Of a stretch of DNA of 64,000 nucleotides, positions 9,205 through 20,777 are shown piece after piece; position 1 is the stretch's first letter, and each line of letters begins with the position of its first letter. Source of the DNA: Linum tenue (taxonomy: Eukaryota > Streptophyta > Magnoliopsida > Malpighiales > Linaceae); assembly GCA_946122785.1 (NCBI GenBank), contig CAMGYJ010000003.1, positions 3,782,001 through 3,846,000 on the forward strand, given 5' to 3'. Position numbers and translations under genes: made by a program. The notes below the pieces were generated by a model. The model saw only the letters and a program-made list of their open reading frames with translations. It was not told the origin of the DNA and searched no databases.

Positions 9205-11700
9205 TTATTTATTTTATTATTATTATCTATAAAAGAACAAGTAGAAGGTTACTATTGCATAGTGTCCCATCACAAGAGGTGGTCTTTTATAATTAACCAA
9301 AGTTTAAAGGGTTTTTTTTACACTAGGGATCTAATTAATTAGTTTGTGACAACCAATTAATTAACTAATGATACTTGAGCTGAGATTGAACCAAAATCAA
9401 TGAGTATTCGACCTAATTCGAATCGGCTAAAGTAAGTTGAACACGGTGTTGACGTATTTTGCCTCACCAATGAGTTTTACCTGCTTAAATCAATTTGAAG
9501 GTTCTATTAAGGTTCCAATTAATTAACTATTAAAGTTTGAAAGGTTTTTTTTACATTGAAGGTTCTATTAAGGTTCCAATTAATTAACTCATGATATCAA
9601 TGGGTATTCGACCTAATTCGAATCGGCTAAAGCAAGTTGAACTCGGTATTGACAAATTTTGGCTCACCTATGAGTTTTGCTCGCTTAAATCAATTTTAAG
9701 GTTCTATTAAGGTTCCAATCAATTAAGTAATGATACTTGAGCCGAGATTGAACCAAAATCAATGGGTATTCGATCTAATTCGACTCGGCTAAAGCAAGTT
9801 GAACCTGGTGTTGATAAATTTTGGCTCACCAATAAGTTTTGCCCGCTTAAATCAATGGGTATTTGACCTAATGTCGACCCGGTTAAAGCGAGGTTTTTCT
9901 TACACGCTTAACTTGCTTCGACCCGGTGAAAGCAAGTTGAACCCGTCAAATGGGTATTTGAGCTCATGTCGGCCCTGTTAAAGCAAGTACGACCCGACGT
10001 TGACGGGTTTTTTATTACACGTTTAAATCAATGGGTATTTGACCAAATGTCGACCCGGTTAAAGCGAGCTCGACCCGATGTTAACGAGGTTTTTGCTTAC
10101 ACGCTTAAATCAACTAATAGAGTGGGCCTATAGAATTTTTGCTTACACGCTTAGTATTTGACATAATGTCGACCCCGTTAAAGCTAGTTCGACCCTGCGT
10201 TGACGAGCTTTTTGCTTACACGCTTAAATCAATGGATATTTGACCTAATTTTTCCAGTTTAAAAGAACAAGCACAAAAGTTACTATTTGGTAAAGTTTGT
10301 TTAATTGTTAAAATTTTTATAATTCATCAAATATTTTAGATATTTTCTCTTATGACTAAACCCAAATTTTGGATCAAGTGCAAATTTTATCCGCTTTTGC
10401 AATTCACGAAATGGTCGGGTGTGGATTTTGTTAAAAACCCATCCCGTTTTATCAAGTTGAATCCAGCGTTCATAAATTTTGGATCGGGGACGAGTTTCAC
10501 TCACTTTTGTAATCAACGGATTGGGTCGCGTGTGAATTTTGTTAGAAACTCAGGCCGCTTATCATACTGTTAAGAAAAAAGTTGAATCCAGTGTTAACGA
10601 ATTTTGGGTTAGGGACCAGTTTACCGGCTTTTGTAATAAACGGATCGGGTCGTAGTTGATTTTTGTTATAAACTCACCCCGCTTTATCAGACCAGTCAGA
10701 AAAGTTGAATCTAGTTTTCACGATTTTTTGTCGCTTTGCGATTGAACCCATATTGAACCCAAGTGGGTGCGTATTCGATCTAATTCGACTCAGTCAAAGC
10801 AAGTAGAACCCGGTGTTGACTCTTTTGGGGGCAAGAATGAATTTTATTCTCTTTTGTAATCATTGGATTGGGTTGAGAATGCATTTTACCCGCTTTTGTG
10901 ATCAAAAAATTGCGTTGGGTGTGGCTTTTGTTAAAAATAAGACCCTCTTTATCTAACCGGTCAAGGAAAGTTGAATCTAGTGTTTGACGAATATTTTGTC
11001 GTTTTGGCCTTGAACCCAAGCCAATGCGGATATGTTCTAATTCGACCTGTTTAAAGCAAGTAGAACCCGGTGTTGACAAATTTTGGGTTGATAAACTTAT
11101 TCAAGTATTTAACGTTTAGTAAAAAAATTAAATATTCTAATACATTTTTTAAATGAAAACTAATCGCATAAAATAATGGGTGTTCAACCTGGTGTTGACG
11201 AATTTTGGGTCGAAAGCGAGTTTTAAACGCTTTTGTAATTGACGGATTGGGTCGGTTTGTTTAAAAACTCGCCTCGCTTGACTTTGATACCGTCTTGATG
11301 CCATTTAAGATTGCTTTGAAGTTAGAGTTTTCTTTTTCTTTTTTTATTCTTGTGATTGTTGTTATAAGTAGAGTAGTGTCATTTAAAATTTATGTGTTTC
11401 TGACAATTGAACCCAAATTCACGGGTGTTCATGCTAATTCGACCGGATTAGAAAGACTTGAACCTGGTTGGTGATCACGAAATTTGGGTCAAGAGCGAGT
11501 TTTGACCGCTTTTGTAATTGATGGGTTGGTTCAGGTGTGAATTTTGTTAAATAGTCGACTTGCTTTCCATCCAACCCACTGCTAAATTGTAAAACAATCG
11601 ACCTGATTAAAGTGGGTTGAATTCGATGTTGATGCATTTTGGTTCTTAGAGTTAAATGAACCCAACTAAACTCGGTGTTGTCGAATTTTCGGTCGAGAGT
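9200..11700. repeat. Degenerate dispersed-to-tandem repeat array
   Basis: The same phrases return at irregular spacing: AATGGGTATTTGACCTAATG, CGACCCGGTTAAAGC, AAGCAAGTTGAACC, GAATTTTGGGTC, CGCTTTTGTAAT and ACGGATTGGGTCG. The first half (9420-10250) repeats a unit of roughly 120 bp ending in TTGCTTACACGC or TTTGCCCGCTTAAATC. The second half (10340-11700) repeats a related 130-200 bp unit. Copies are diverged, with no terminal structure or coding potential. I could not assign it to a named family. Confidence 0.6.
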
Positions 11701-12496
11701 GTCGAAGTGATTACCAGGTGACCATTTCGTTACTAAATAAAACTTTGAGGGTCTTTTTAAATTTTTTGTTTGCCTTTGTTTCTTAAACTCTTCCCGCCAC
11801 ACAAACTTTCTCTTTCCTCTCCTATCTTATCCCTTCATTTATGTCTTCCACTCTTCCTCTTTCCCCATTTGTGCGGATCTACTTTCTCTCTCCAAAAATG
11901 AGAAGAAGGAGTCAAAAGGCGAAGAAGAAGTGTTTTTATTCTATGATTCTCCGGATGGAGGACGAGCGGATAGAGGCGGTCAGCTCTTGAAGCAGAAGCG
12001 AGGACACAAATGTCCAACGGAGTCGCAAATTGATTTTTCCCTACTCCAACTGTCCCGAACATCAGATCCTTCCTACTTCTCCTACTTCCGGACCAGTTCG
12101 AGCCGAACACCAGTGATCACAAATTCACTATAAACCTTATGTCCTTCCGATCAACAACAAATAACTCAAAACCCGTTACTCGCCCTTGGACTACTTGGTC
12201 ACAGCGAACACCAGTACTTACTCTTTTAGTCTCTCATGCAGTTCCTTATTCTTCTGTGATTGTTTTGTCATGCCTAGGTCTCAGTCCAGTTCCATGTTGC
12301 ATGCCTCCTCTAATTTGTTGTAGGTGAAATGGACAACAGAAGAAACAATGGCATGCTTCTACAAATTTTAATGTAATTTGCATCTCATGCTCTTCAAGAT
12401 GAAGTTCTTAATGTAGTCCTTATAGTCAGTGCCTTTTCGTAGGATCTCAATTCACCTGTTTATGTTTCCTTAATGTTTTGTGGTTTTATTTGTTGA
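11701..12496. other. Non-coding stretch with pyrimidine-rich leader-like sequence
   Basis: After the repeat array there is a CT-rich segment (11765-11900) resembling a plant 5' leader, followed by short frames (11835-12110 minus, 11930-12133 plus) with no recognisable domain. I see no gene I can support. Confidence 0.4.
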
Positions 12497-12814
12497 TTGG
12501 TTCTCTCTTTGAAATGTTGCATTTTACAACTTGGGAACAAGCTAGGAAGAGGACACGAGCGTCCAGGGCTAGTACACTTATGTCAAACCAGCTTTATGGG
12601 CGATGCAATGAAAAAGTTTTATGATATCATTGCACGTGGAGTATTTGACATTTTCCAGGCATGTACTATTCCCTGTATAACTATGATAATAATAAGGGTA
12701 TTTATATATGCATATAGAATTGTACTGAGATTTGTACATGACAAAAGGTTTCAACTTTATGATGTCGTCTCATGGCATGTATTAGAAGTTTGCCCATTCA
12801 TTTTATATTATTGA
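12497..12814 (+). CDS. Hypothetical small frame or exon, unrecognised
   Basis: An open frame of 105 codons starting MVLSLKCCILQLG. Its middle (GRGHERPGLVHLC, FMGDAMKKFYDIIARGVFDI) looks more protein-like than chance and runs up to a possible exon edge near 12660. After that the frame becomes hydrophobic and low in complexity. No family is recognised. It may be a captured exon fragment within repeats; support is weak. Confidence 0.2.
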   Translation: MVLSLKCCILQLGNKLGRGHERPGLVHLCQTSFMGDAMKKFYDIIARGVFDIFQACTIPCITMIIIRVFIYAYRIVLRFVHDKRFQLYDVVSWHVLEVCPFILYY

Positions 12815-13299
12815 TAAATGAAGCTCCAAAGTTGTAAGCTTTAGCATAAACTATAGTTGAAGTAACAATGAAAAAGGATAGGCAAAACATTATTATACAG
12901 CAAGGATTGTTTGTTTCATTAGTTTACATATTCCTTTTCTTTTATGGTCTACTGATATATAATGGGACACATATCACAAACGAGCACCCATCGCAGAGTG
13001 CTGGCTTTCCTTACTGGTAATTGATAATTTGGAAAGCCTTTTGGTCTCGCGGGCAACGACAGTAAGCAAGTATATAGATAGATAAACTTTTATATTCACT
13101 GTTTTGATGTTGATGATAAGTGGTGTGATAGAACTCCATGATTATTACCCAACTGATGGTGCGTGCAGAAGAAAACACAGAACAAATCGATAAATAGAAG
13201 GGCCAACCACACAGAGTTCAACAACCAGCACAGTGAAGAACAGAAAAGTGAGAAACGTCATAGTGGTTGGGTTGAGACTTGAGAGACAGAGAGAGGCTG
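12815..13299. other. Non-coding spacer
   Basis: AT-rich sequence with no open frame, RNA gene or clear repeat that I can support. Confidence 0.4.
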
Positions 13300-13710
13300 A
13301 TGTCATTGGATTTGGAAGGCCGAAAAGGAATAATCAATAGGGGGAAATGGAATTATCAGCTTCAAGGACGAATGATGCCATTGGTGGGCAAGCACTTGGA
13401 AAGCCAACGGCTGGAAATGGATTGGATTAAGTTATTAATCAACTGTGATTAAAGGCGATGTTGACTCACAATGTGTCACTCTCATGCGTTCTGTAAGCCA
13501 TTCATCCTTAATTAGTGGCTTAATTAATCCTTAATTCCCAAAGTTCCCCCAATTGGAAGGCCGAAAAGTGTAAGGTAGAACAGAATTAGACGACTCATAG
13601 TTGGGGAATTATCAGCTTCTAGGAAGAATGCCATTGGTGTTATGCAAGCACGTATTGGCTTGGATAGCCAACGGCTGGAAATGGATTGGATCGGATTAAC
13701 TTAATGCTTA
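13300..13710. repeat. Imperfect direct repeat of about 130 bp
   Basis: GGAAGGCCGAAAAG, AATTATCAGCTTC, ATGCCATTGGTG and AGCCAACGGCTGGAAATGGA occur in the same order in 13315-13440 and 13555-13695. The copies differ by indels. The second lies just upstream of the Helitron end. Confidence 0.65.
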
Positions 13711-13725
13711 GATAATTAAATGTTA

Positions 13726-15400
13726 CTAGTTATTTAATCCGCGCTTCGCAGCGGTAAGATTTACGTATATTGATACACACTTGTTTAATTGACATATAAA
13801 AAATAACTATTAGATCATGCAAGAAGAGAGACGTAATTAAAATAGGTTGCATATAGGCAAATGCTCAAGAAGATTAAAAGTAATTATTGATAAGGCAAAA
13901 AAGGACTTTGAGGTCGCCCAATATATTTGGGACAAAGAAAAAACCCAGAAAATAAAGTCAAAGATCTAAAACCCTCTAAAGGATTTATGTAATGTATTAA
14001 AATTTACATTACTGATATAAAATGATATTATGTAAATTTTATCTAATGTATGATCTAATAATAACATCAAGTTAAGAAAAAGAAACACATTTGATTAAAC
14101 TATTATGTAAAATTTAACTTACCTTATAGAACATTTGCGTAATGTAAATTAGTGAAAGGTGAATATTATACATAATAATAAATGACTATTAATTAATAAT
14201 AAAACAATTAAGTTATGAAAAGTATCGGATTTGATCAAACTATTATGCAAACCTTACATAATATTTGTATAATGTAAATTGATGAGATGGTCAACCGATT
14301 AGTTAATAATAAGGAAATTTTATTTAGACCTAAACTTTATAATATCTTTGTTTAATAAAAATTGATGAGATGGTCAATCGTTTAGTTAATAATAAATAAT
14401 TTTTCATTAAAACTCATATCACGGAAGACTATGTAATATATATTCTTTTCATTGATATATAAGATTGATATATAAGGAATGACTATCCCTCCATAAACTT
14501 TATGCAATGTATTAATCATTACGAAAGGCTTATTGTATCACGTTTAATTTAACTCATACTTAATAAATAACTATCCTTTCATAAGTTTGACGTAATGTAC
14601 TAATGTATTTTTAGTTTACGTAACTTTTATAAAATGGTGTTACTTAAATATTTCATAATTTATGATGTTACCTAAATGTTTGTGTAGTGAATAATGGATT
14701 ATATGATGAATATTGTAGTTAATATAATTGAAGTTTATTTAATTATTACATAAGAAACAACTATCATTCCATAAGTTTGACTAATGTATTTGTAATTTCG
14801 TAACTTTTACATATCAGTGTTAGATAAATTATATGTAATGTATGGTCTAATAAAAAAATCAAGTTACAAAAATTATTACATTTGATTAAACAATTATGTA
14901 AAATTTAACATATATTACAAAATCTTTGCATAATGCAAACTGATATGGTGAATATTTTAGTTAATGTAATTACAGTATTTTTGAACTTACCCTGCGGAAC
15001 TTTGCATAATACAAATTGATGGTAGTTAATAATAAGAAATTAAGTTATGAATTTTCTTTACATAATTAAGTTAATAATAAAGAAATTCATGAAATTGATG
15101 ATGGAACAGTTCAATAAGATATATTTAGCAGTTACATCATAGAATAGAGTTTGGGAAGATAGTACACGCAATTTCTCATTTGCCTGTGCATACAGCCAGC
15201 CATAGGCTATAACTCAACCGAAAATTTCATCAAGACATGTAATCTAAATATGAGTTTGTAATAATTTAGCCTCTAATTCATTTAAGAAGGAGAAACAAAC
15301 TTTCATTACATTTGATGAGTTAGAAGTTGCACAAATTTGTCATATAATGTGCTTAAATCAATAATGTTATTTGGATAATTACCGCATCTAAAATTTAGCT
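13726..15400 (-). mobile_element. Helitron 3' end with AT-rich repeated interior
   Basis: Read on the minus strand, the sequence shows the hairpin CCGCTGCGAAGCGCGG (13754-13739), a short AT spacer and a terminal CTAG followed by T. This is the Helitron 3' signature (hairpin, then CTRR, with a host T). The interior to the right is very AT-rich and holds diverged repeats around TTTGCATAATGCAAATTGATG and TTAGTTAATAATAA (near 14130, 14270, 14350, 14930 and 15010). No Rep/helicase gene is present, so it is non-autonomous. The 5' TC end was not located; the right edge given is approximate. Confidence 0.6.
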
Positions 15401-15483
15401 TCATATATGACGGTTTAATGTTAACAAAACCAACCAACTAAATTGTGTATTGTCGGATAATGGTGTTTCAATTGAAGAACTTC

Positions 15484-15747
15484 GGGGTGGTTTGGAAGTT
15501 GTGATTGTTAAATAGATGTATTGTTGAGAATGCATGTATAATATTATACATGTATTGTCGAATTTGATGCATTGTAGAATATAACGTTTGGTATGTGTGA
15601 TTGTGTATGTCGCATCAGCTAAAAGCTGAGACAAAACAATCTCAACTCAACTATCTCAACAATCACAACTAAAAGTTGAGATATAACAATCACTCAAAAT
15701 GAGTGATAGTTTCTGTCACATCATAGAAACAATCCATATATTGTTTC
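15484..15747 (+). mobile_element. Left part of a PIF/Harbinger-like MITE split by element A
   Basis: The terminus GGGGTGGTTTGGAAGTTGTG matches the inverted right terminus at 24856. The MITE flanks are TTC on both sides, a 3-bp target duplication. The MITE is about 357 bp once element A and one copy of GTTTC are removed. A related copy lies at 32071-32506. Confidence 0.75.
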
Positions 15748-16239
15748 TGTTTGTGCCACGACGCCCGACAATGCGTCCTCGTCCTCCGCGTCTAATTCCT
15801 TCCTACACACACGAGCTCAGAGGGGGGCGCCTAGGCCCGTTAGCCCTCCGACGATCAAGTTAGTGACTTAGAGAGGGAAATCCTTTTAGTAAGAGTTCTA
15901 GTGAGAGAGTCCAACCTGTGTAAATGCTACCAACTGCCCCTATTTATACTCACCGAGTTCGAGGTTGATCTCTTCCACGTCACTGTCCCCATTTAATGCC
16001 TTGTGCCCTCTTTGTCAGATATCTCAACTGCCTTGTCAGGCTTCTGACGAGTTGACAGGCGCCTGCCGGCGATGGACCACTTGACAGCCTGGCCTCCCTT
16101 GACTTTTAGTGTTTTGTCTTCATGCGCCCCTCATCTTGCTTGGGCCTAGAGATGCCTCACAAACCCATTCACGGGCCTTGCCCTCAAATTCTGTTGCTTG
16201 GAGGCCCAGACCACTACTTGATGGGTAGTACCCCCAACA
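15748..16239 (-). repeat. 3' LTR of element A
   Basis: TG...CA ends, 492 bp. A TATA box (TATTTATA on the plus strand at 15941-15948) reads TATAAATA in element orientation. The PPT abuts at 16240. Confidence 0.95.
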
Positions 16240-16252
16240 ATTGCCCCCCAGT
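16240..16252 (-). other. Polypurine tract of element A
   Basis: It reads ACTGGGGGGCAAT on the minus strand, directly before the 3' LTR. The same tract, one G longer, is used by element C. Confidence 0.85.
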
Positions 16253-16843
16253 TAGGTGCTCATGGCTTCACCTTTGAGCGCCTAACTGATTCTTCTGCCG
16301 TGGCCTTGCATCCTCTTTGTTTGTGGGCGCCCGCTTTCCAGGGTGCGCCAGTCTTTAAGACGCCCGAATTCTTTATCGACCATCCTTCGCTGGTAGGCGC
16401 CCCGCTCTCGATGGCGCCCTCTGTTCTGTGTGCTTTCTCTTCGTGGTTTGTGGGCGCCTTTTCGTGGAGCTCTCCGTAAGGGGTGTCCCTAGCCCTTATG
16501 CCCCCCTCACGGGTGGGATTTTGATATGAGCCCCACATTTTCCTTGATAGGAAAATTTTAAATTTCGAATTTAGAAAATTCGAAATTGGAATTTTGGAAA
16601 TTTCAAAAAGGCAAAGGTGGGGGGAAGCTCAAAAGCCCACCCGTGATATTGATACGTGGCGCGCGGCGCGAGCCTTGGCTGGGGTTCTCCCCTCTTTAAA
16701 ATACCCCCTTCCCCCTCAGTTCTTGTCACTTTCTACAAATTGATCTCTCTCTAAGATTTCGCTCTGACTTCTCTCTATATTCCGCTCTGACCTCTATCCT
16801 GTCACTCTCTGCAATCGTCACCCTTTCTTTGCGTCAGTTGAGA

Positions 16844-18644
16844 ATGTCGTTGCCACAACAAGACAAGACTTCAGGCCAAGGCGCCTCTGGCGCAGGCGCC
16901 ACTGGTGCAGGCGCTTCGGGCGCTGGCGCCTCGGGCGCAGGCGGTGAAGCAAGGCGTCTGACTCAAAGCGGTAAGGAATCTTCTCTCGTTGGTTGTTTTT
17001 GTTGAATTTATTCTAGCTATCTAGGGTAGGGCGTCACTTACTCCGCGTCCACGTTGCGCCTGGGTCGTTTGTTGGTTTAGAGAGGGCGCCTGCTTCTACG
17101 TCCGCTGGTCCATCAAGCGCCTTGACTCCAGGTTTCATGCCTGCGGATGGGTCCTACAAGATCACAACATGGGAGAACACCTTTCCTCCTGATCATCTAC
17201 CCGTGGAGACGACTCAGTTGCCCTTTGACGTGGCCGGGCCGAAGCATGAGTCGACTGTTACCTTGGCGCGCGTCCACGAGCTGGTGACCAGTCTCCAACT
17301 GCCGCGCGACTGGTGGTACGCGCCTCCCTCCGCTCTCTCCAAAGTCGGTGTTTGCGGGCCGAAGTGGATCGGGGTGTATCAAGAGTATTTCCGGTTCGGG
17401 CTGCGATTTCCCCTTGACCACATTATGGAAGGGATTTTGACGACTTGCGGTTGCCCGCTGGGGCGCTTGTCCCCCTCGGTCATAACGATCGTCATCCTGT
17501 TCAAATTGAGGTGTCGGGAGCACAACGTGGAGCCAACCTTCAACTTGTTCAGATACTTCTTTAAGATGGCGCCTCTTGACAACTGCTTGTCCCTCCAAAA
17601 GCGGAAGAAGCGCCATTATCACTTCGTGGAACGGTGTCCCAAGTTGAACCGCTGCTGGTTTAACAGCTTCTTCTTTATGAAGGTGTATCGGGACTCCTTC
17701 TTCGAGAGTGGAGGCGCCTTCCTAAGGCAGTGGGAGCTGGGACACACCGCGGCCTTTAACTCGCCGGTTGTATTGTCTCAGGCAGAGAAGGATGGCGTCT
17801 GTTTGATTTGCACGGAGCGCGTGGATTTGCGTAGTGCCGAAAACCGCCCACCAATTCTGGAGGCATATTATAACGATGGTTTGTAGGCGCCTAGGTGTTC
17901 TGTCTGTAACTTATGTTATGATTTGAGCTAACCATTGAACTGTGTGCAGGGTCGGACTACAGCAGCATCGCCAAGCTGATGAGGAGTCGGCTGGCCGCGA
18001 TGACGGGGGGAGTGCCCCCCACCGTTCAGCCACGGGCACCGGAGACCGCCGCTGCTCAGCCACAGGCGCCCTCGTCATCTTCAAAGAGGGAGAAGAAGAG
18101 GGCGGTCAAGGGAAACGCGGGCGCCAGCACTCCTACGACGCCCGTTCACACAAAGACTGCCAGCGTGGCGTCTTCGGCCCCGAAAGCAGAAGAGGGGGCG
18201 CCTGACTTCGAGCCCACGGAGCAAGAGGTGAACTCTGGGGAGGAAGAGGCTGAGGAGCCCTTGGTTTGCCGGGGGAAGAGGGCGGGTTCTCCCCTGCCTC
18301 ATGTCGGCAAAAAGGTAGACACGGGGAAGGGGAAGGCGCCTGCAGCTGGATTGGGCGATGGTGGGGGCGCCCAACTTCACCTGAATGAAGAGGGGTGCTT
18401 CGTTGGCCCCGATGGGCACCCGCCCGTGTTCCAACCGCGCCGCACGGACGTGGGGTGCATCAATTTGCCTTGCTCCCCTTTGACAGCGGTTGATCGGGGT
18501 TGTGCCATGGGATTGGCGATTACGGCCGCCAAGATGTGGCAGGTGCCGTCGGAGGTGAACGGGGATCACCTTTTTGCTGAATTGGCCCAAGTGGGTGCCA
18601 AGGTACTTTCCCATTACTCGTTACTTCACGTTTTTCTTTTTTAA
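16844..18644 (+). CDS. Antisense extra gene of Tat element A, PF04195-type domain, spliced
   Basis: This gene runs opposite to gag-pol, between integrase and the 3' LTR. Exon 1 (16844-16970) starts at ATG with an Ala/Gly/Ser-rich peptide (MSLPQQDKTSG). The intron is GTAAGG...TTTAG (16971-17080). Exon 2 (17081-17878) carries the domain core GVYQEYFRFGLRFPLDH and CPLGRLSPSV, typical of the 'putative gypsy type transposon' family. A second intron (17879-17949, GTTTGT...GTGCAG) leads to exon 3 (from 17950), which has basic segments (KREKKR, CRGKRAG) and ends at a donor after 18602 or, if unspliced, at the stop 18642-18644. Phases agree at both junctions (phase 1). The coiled-coil last exon found in B and C is absent here. 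Function unknown; nuclear localisation is inferred from the basic runs. Confidence 0.75.
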
Positions 18645-19044
18645 TGAAATATTTATGAAGACGTTTCCGCTTGAGATTCTAACTTATTCTCGGGCGCCTG
18701 GTCTTACTTGACCTTACCTTGCAAGTTTTTGGGCGCGATTTTGCTTTAACATTATTGCTTGTGAGCTTGGGGCGCGATGGTAAGGGCGCTTCGTAATTTT
18801 ACTTAAACTTCTCCATTTCAAACACACAATCGGGCGCAAAGTTGGGCGCTTTCATCAGTACAAAATCACTTAAACGAAACACGAAATCACTATTGCGGGT
18901 GCTACAAAATGGGGCGCTTTTGGACACGATACGGCGCTATTACTACGGGCGCTTTAAATCACAACACAAACTCGCTCACACACTTGCCCATCACACAAAC
19001 AGACACGTATAATTACTTCTGCCTTGTACCATCACTGACATAGG
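18645..19044 (-). repeat. Hypervariable region between pol and the antisense gene of element A
   Basis: Non-coding, studded with GGGCGC words (for example near 18692, 18772, 18832, 18851 and 18912). It is the counterpart of the clearer tandem array in element C at 56810-57190. The antisense gene's last exon would be expected here but is not found. Confidence 0.5.
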
Positions 19045-20607
19045 TCAAGCGGGGGCGCCCTCTCGGTAAATTCGCAGGTTTTGTGCATTCCATGTTCTCT
19101 TCACCGCCTTGCCATCAGTATGTTCCAACTTGAACGTACCGGGTCCTATCACCTCCCGGACCCGATATGGACCCTTCAATTTCGGCGCCAACTTTCTCTC
19201 GCGGGCGTCCTGATGAAAATCACGTTTCAGGACCTGGGCGCCTTTGGTGATGCCATGTGCACGCATTTTCCTGTTGAAGTATCGGGCCACTTGCCGCTTC
19301 ATTTTTTCCAGGCGTATTGCTGCTACTTCCCTCAACTCATCTGCCATGTCCAATTCGCTGGTTCGCGCCTCGCCATTGCCATTTGGGTCATAATGGATAA
19401 CTCGGTAACTTGGGGTGGTGACTTCCACTGGGATGACCGCCTCGCTGCAGTAAGTCAAAGCGAAAGGTGTTTCTCCGGTGGCGATCTTGTAAGTTGTGCG
19501 GTGCGCCCACAACACATTTGGCAGTTCCTCAACCCATTTGCCCTTGGCGCTTGCCAACCGGGTGTGCAACCCGTGGAGGATACTTTTGTTGGCTGCCTCA
19601 GCTTGACCGTTCGCTTGTTGGTAAGCAACCGAAGAAAATCTTAACACGACACCATTGTCATCATAGAATTCTACAAACTTCTTGCAGTCGAACTGCTTGC
19701 CATGGTCGGTGACAATGGACTCAGGCAAGCCAAACCGAGTGAATATGTTCTTCTTGGTGAACTTTCGCACCTGGGCTTCTGTGACTGTGGCCAAAGGCTC
19801 TGCCTCGATCCATTTGGAGAAGTAATCGACTGCCACTATTAGGTATTTCATATGTCCGGGCGCTTTGGGAAAAGGGCCGAGGAGATCCATGCCCCATTGA
19901 GCAAATGGCCAGGCGCCCACATTGCCTTGCATGGGCGCCGCCGGGATGTGGATGTCGTTTGCGTGAACTTGGCACTGGTGGCAGGCACCAACATGTGCTT
20001 TTGCGTCCCTTCTCATTGTTGGCCAGTAAAAACCTTGTCGCACCAGCGTCTTTTCCAGGCTTCGCGCCCCTGCGTGCATGTCGCACGTTCCGCTATGCAC
20101 TTCCTCAATTGCTTCCCGGCTCTCCTCTTCGTTTAGGCATCTTAAGTACGCTCCTACGTGAGACCTTTTGTAAAACTTTCCTTCGATTATGGAGCACCGT
20201 GCTGCCTTTTGGCGGAGGCACCAGGCTTCCTTTGGGTCATCAAGCACCACGCCTTGGGTAAAAAACAATTCGATTGGCGCCATCCAGCCGGAGGTGGCGC
20301 CCGCGTCACCTAGGGCGACGACCAAATGTTCATGGGGTGCTTCGGCGGTGACTATGACCTTTCGTTCTTCCGCGAAATCCACAGCGGTTGCTAGCTTGGA
20401 TAAGGCGTCTGCATGGGTGATCTCTTCTCGTGGGACATGAGTAAAGGAGGCTTCCCCGAACCAGGCCCCCAGCTCCCGCACTCTTCGCACGTACCCTTCC
20501 AGCGCATCCTCTTTTACTTCAAAGACTCCGTTGAGTTGGTTAACGACGAGGGCCGAATCGGACCTGACTTGAACCTTGTGGGCGCCCAACTCCTTGGCCA
20601 TGCTCAT
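19045..20607 (-). CDS. Integrase and end of RNase H, element A
   Basis: A 520-codon open frame. It begins in RNase H (VRSDSALVVNQLNG, ADALSKLATA). The integrase zinc-binding domain shows the HHCC pattern (HSGTCDMHAG, then CHQCQ). The catalytic core has D in QWGMDLLGPFP, D in IVTDHGKQFDC and E in NGQAEAANKS, so the DDE triad is intact. A GPYRVREVIGPGTF motif closes the C-terminal domain. It is separated from the upstream RT frame by frame breaks near 20610-20780. Confidence 0.9.
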   Translation of the reverse strand: MSMAKELGAHKVQVRSDSALVVNQLNGVFEVKEDALEGYVRRVRELGAWFGEASFTHVPREEITHADALSKLATAVDFAEERKVIVTAEAPHEHLVVALGDAGATSGWMAPIELFFTQGVVLDDPKEAWCLRQKAARCSIIEGKFYKRSHVGAYLRCLNEEESREAIEEVHSGTCDMHAGARSLEKTLVRQGFYWPTMRRDAKAHVGACHQCQVHANDIHIPAAPMQGNVGAWPFAQWGMDLLGPFPKAPGHMKYLIVAVDYFSKWIEAEPLATVTEAQVRKFTKKNIFTRFGLPESIVTDHGKQFDCKKFVEFYDDNGVVLRFSSVAYQQANGQAEAANKSILHGLHTRLASAKGKWVEELPNVLWAHRTTYKIATGETPFALTYCSEAVIPVEVTTPSYRVIHYDPNGNGEARTSELDMADELREVAAIRLEKMKRQVARYFNRKMRAHGITKGAQVLKRDFHQDARERKLAPKLKGPYRVREVIGPGTFKLEHTDGKAVKRTWNAQNLRIYREGAPA

Positions 20608-20777
20608 GCCGGGATAACCGTTTCATATTCCGCTGCGTTGTTCGTCTTCAGTGTTGCAAATCGCAATGCGACTTCATGCATTGCGCCTCCTGGTCTTATA
20701 ATGACGATACCTGCCTCGGCGCCGGTGCGACTGGCCGCCCGATCGACCTGGACCTGCCAGCAGTCATCTTCTCCCTG

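Noticed and set aside
18081..18614. Minus-strand frame opposite exon 3 of the antisense gene in element A
   Set aside because: The plus strand shows phase-consistent splicing to a recognised domain; the minus frame has low-complexity Arg-rich content only.
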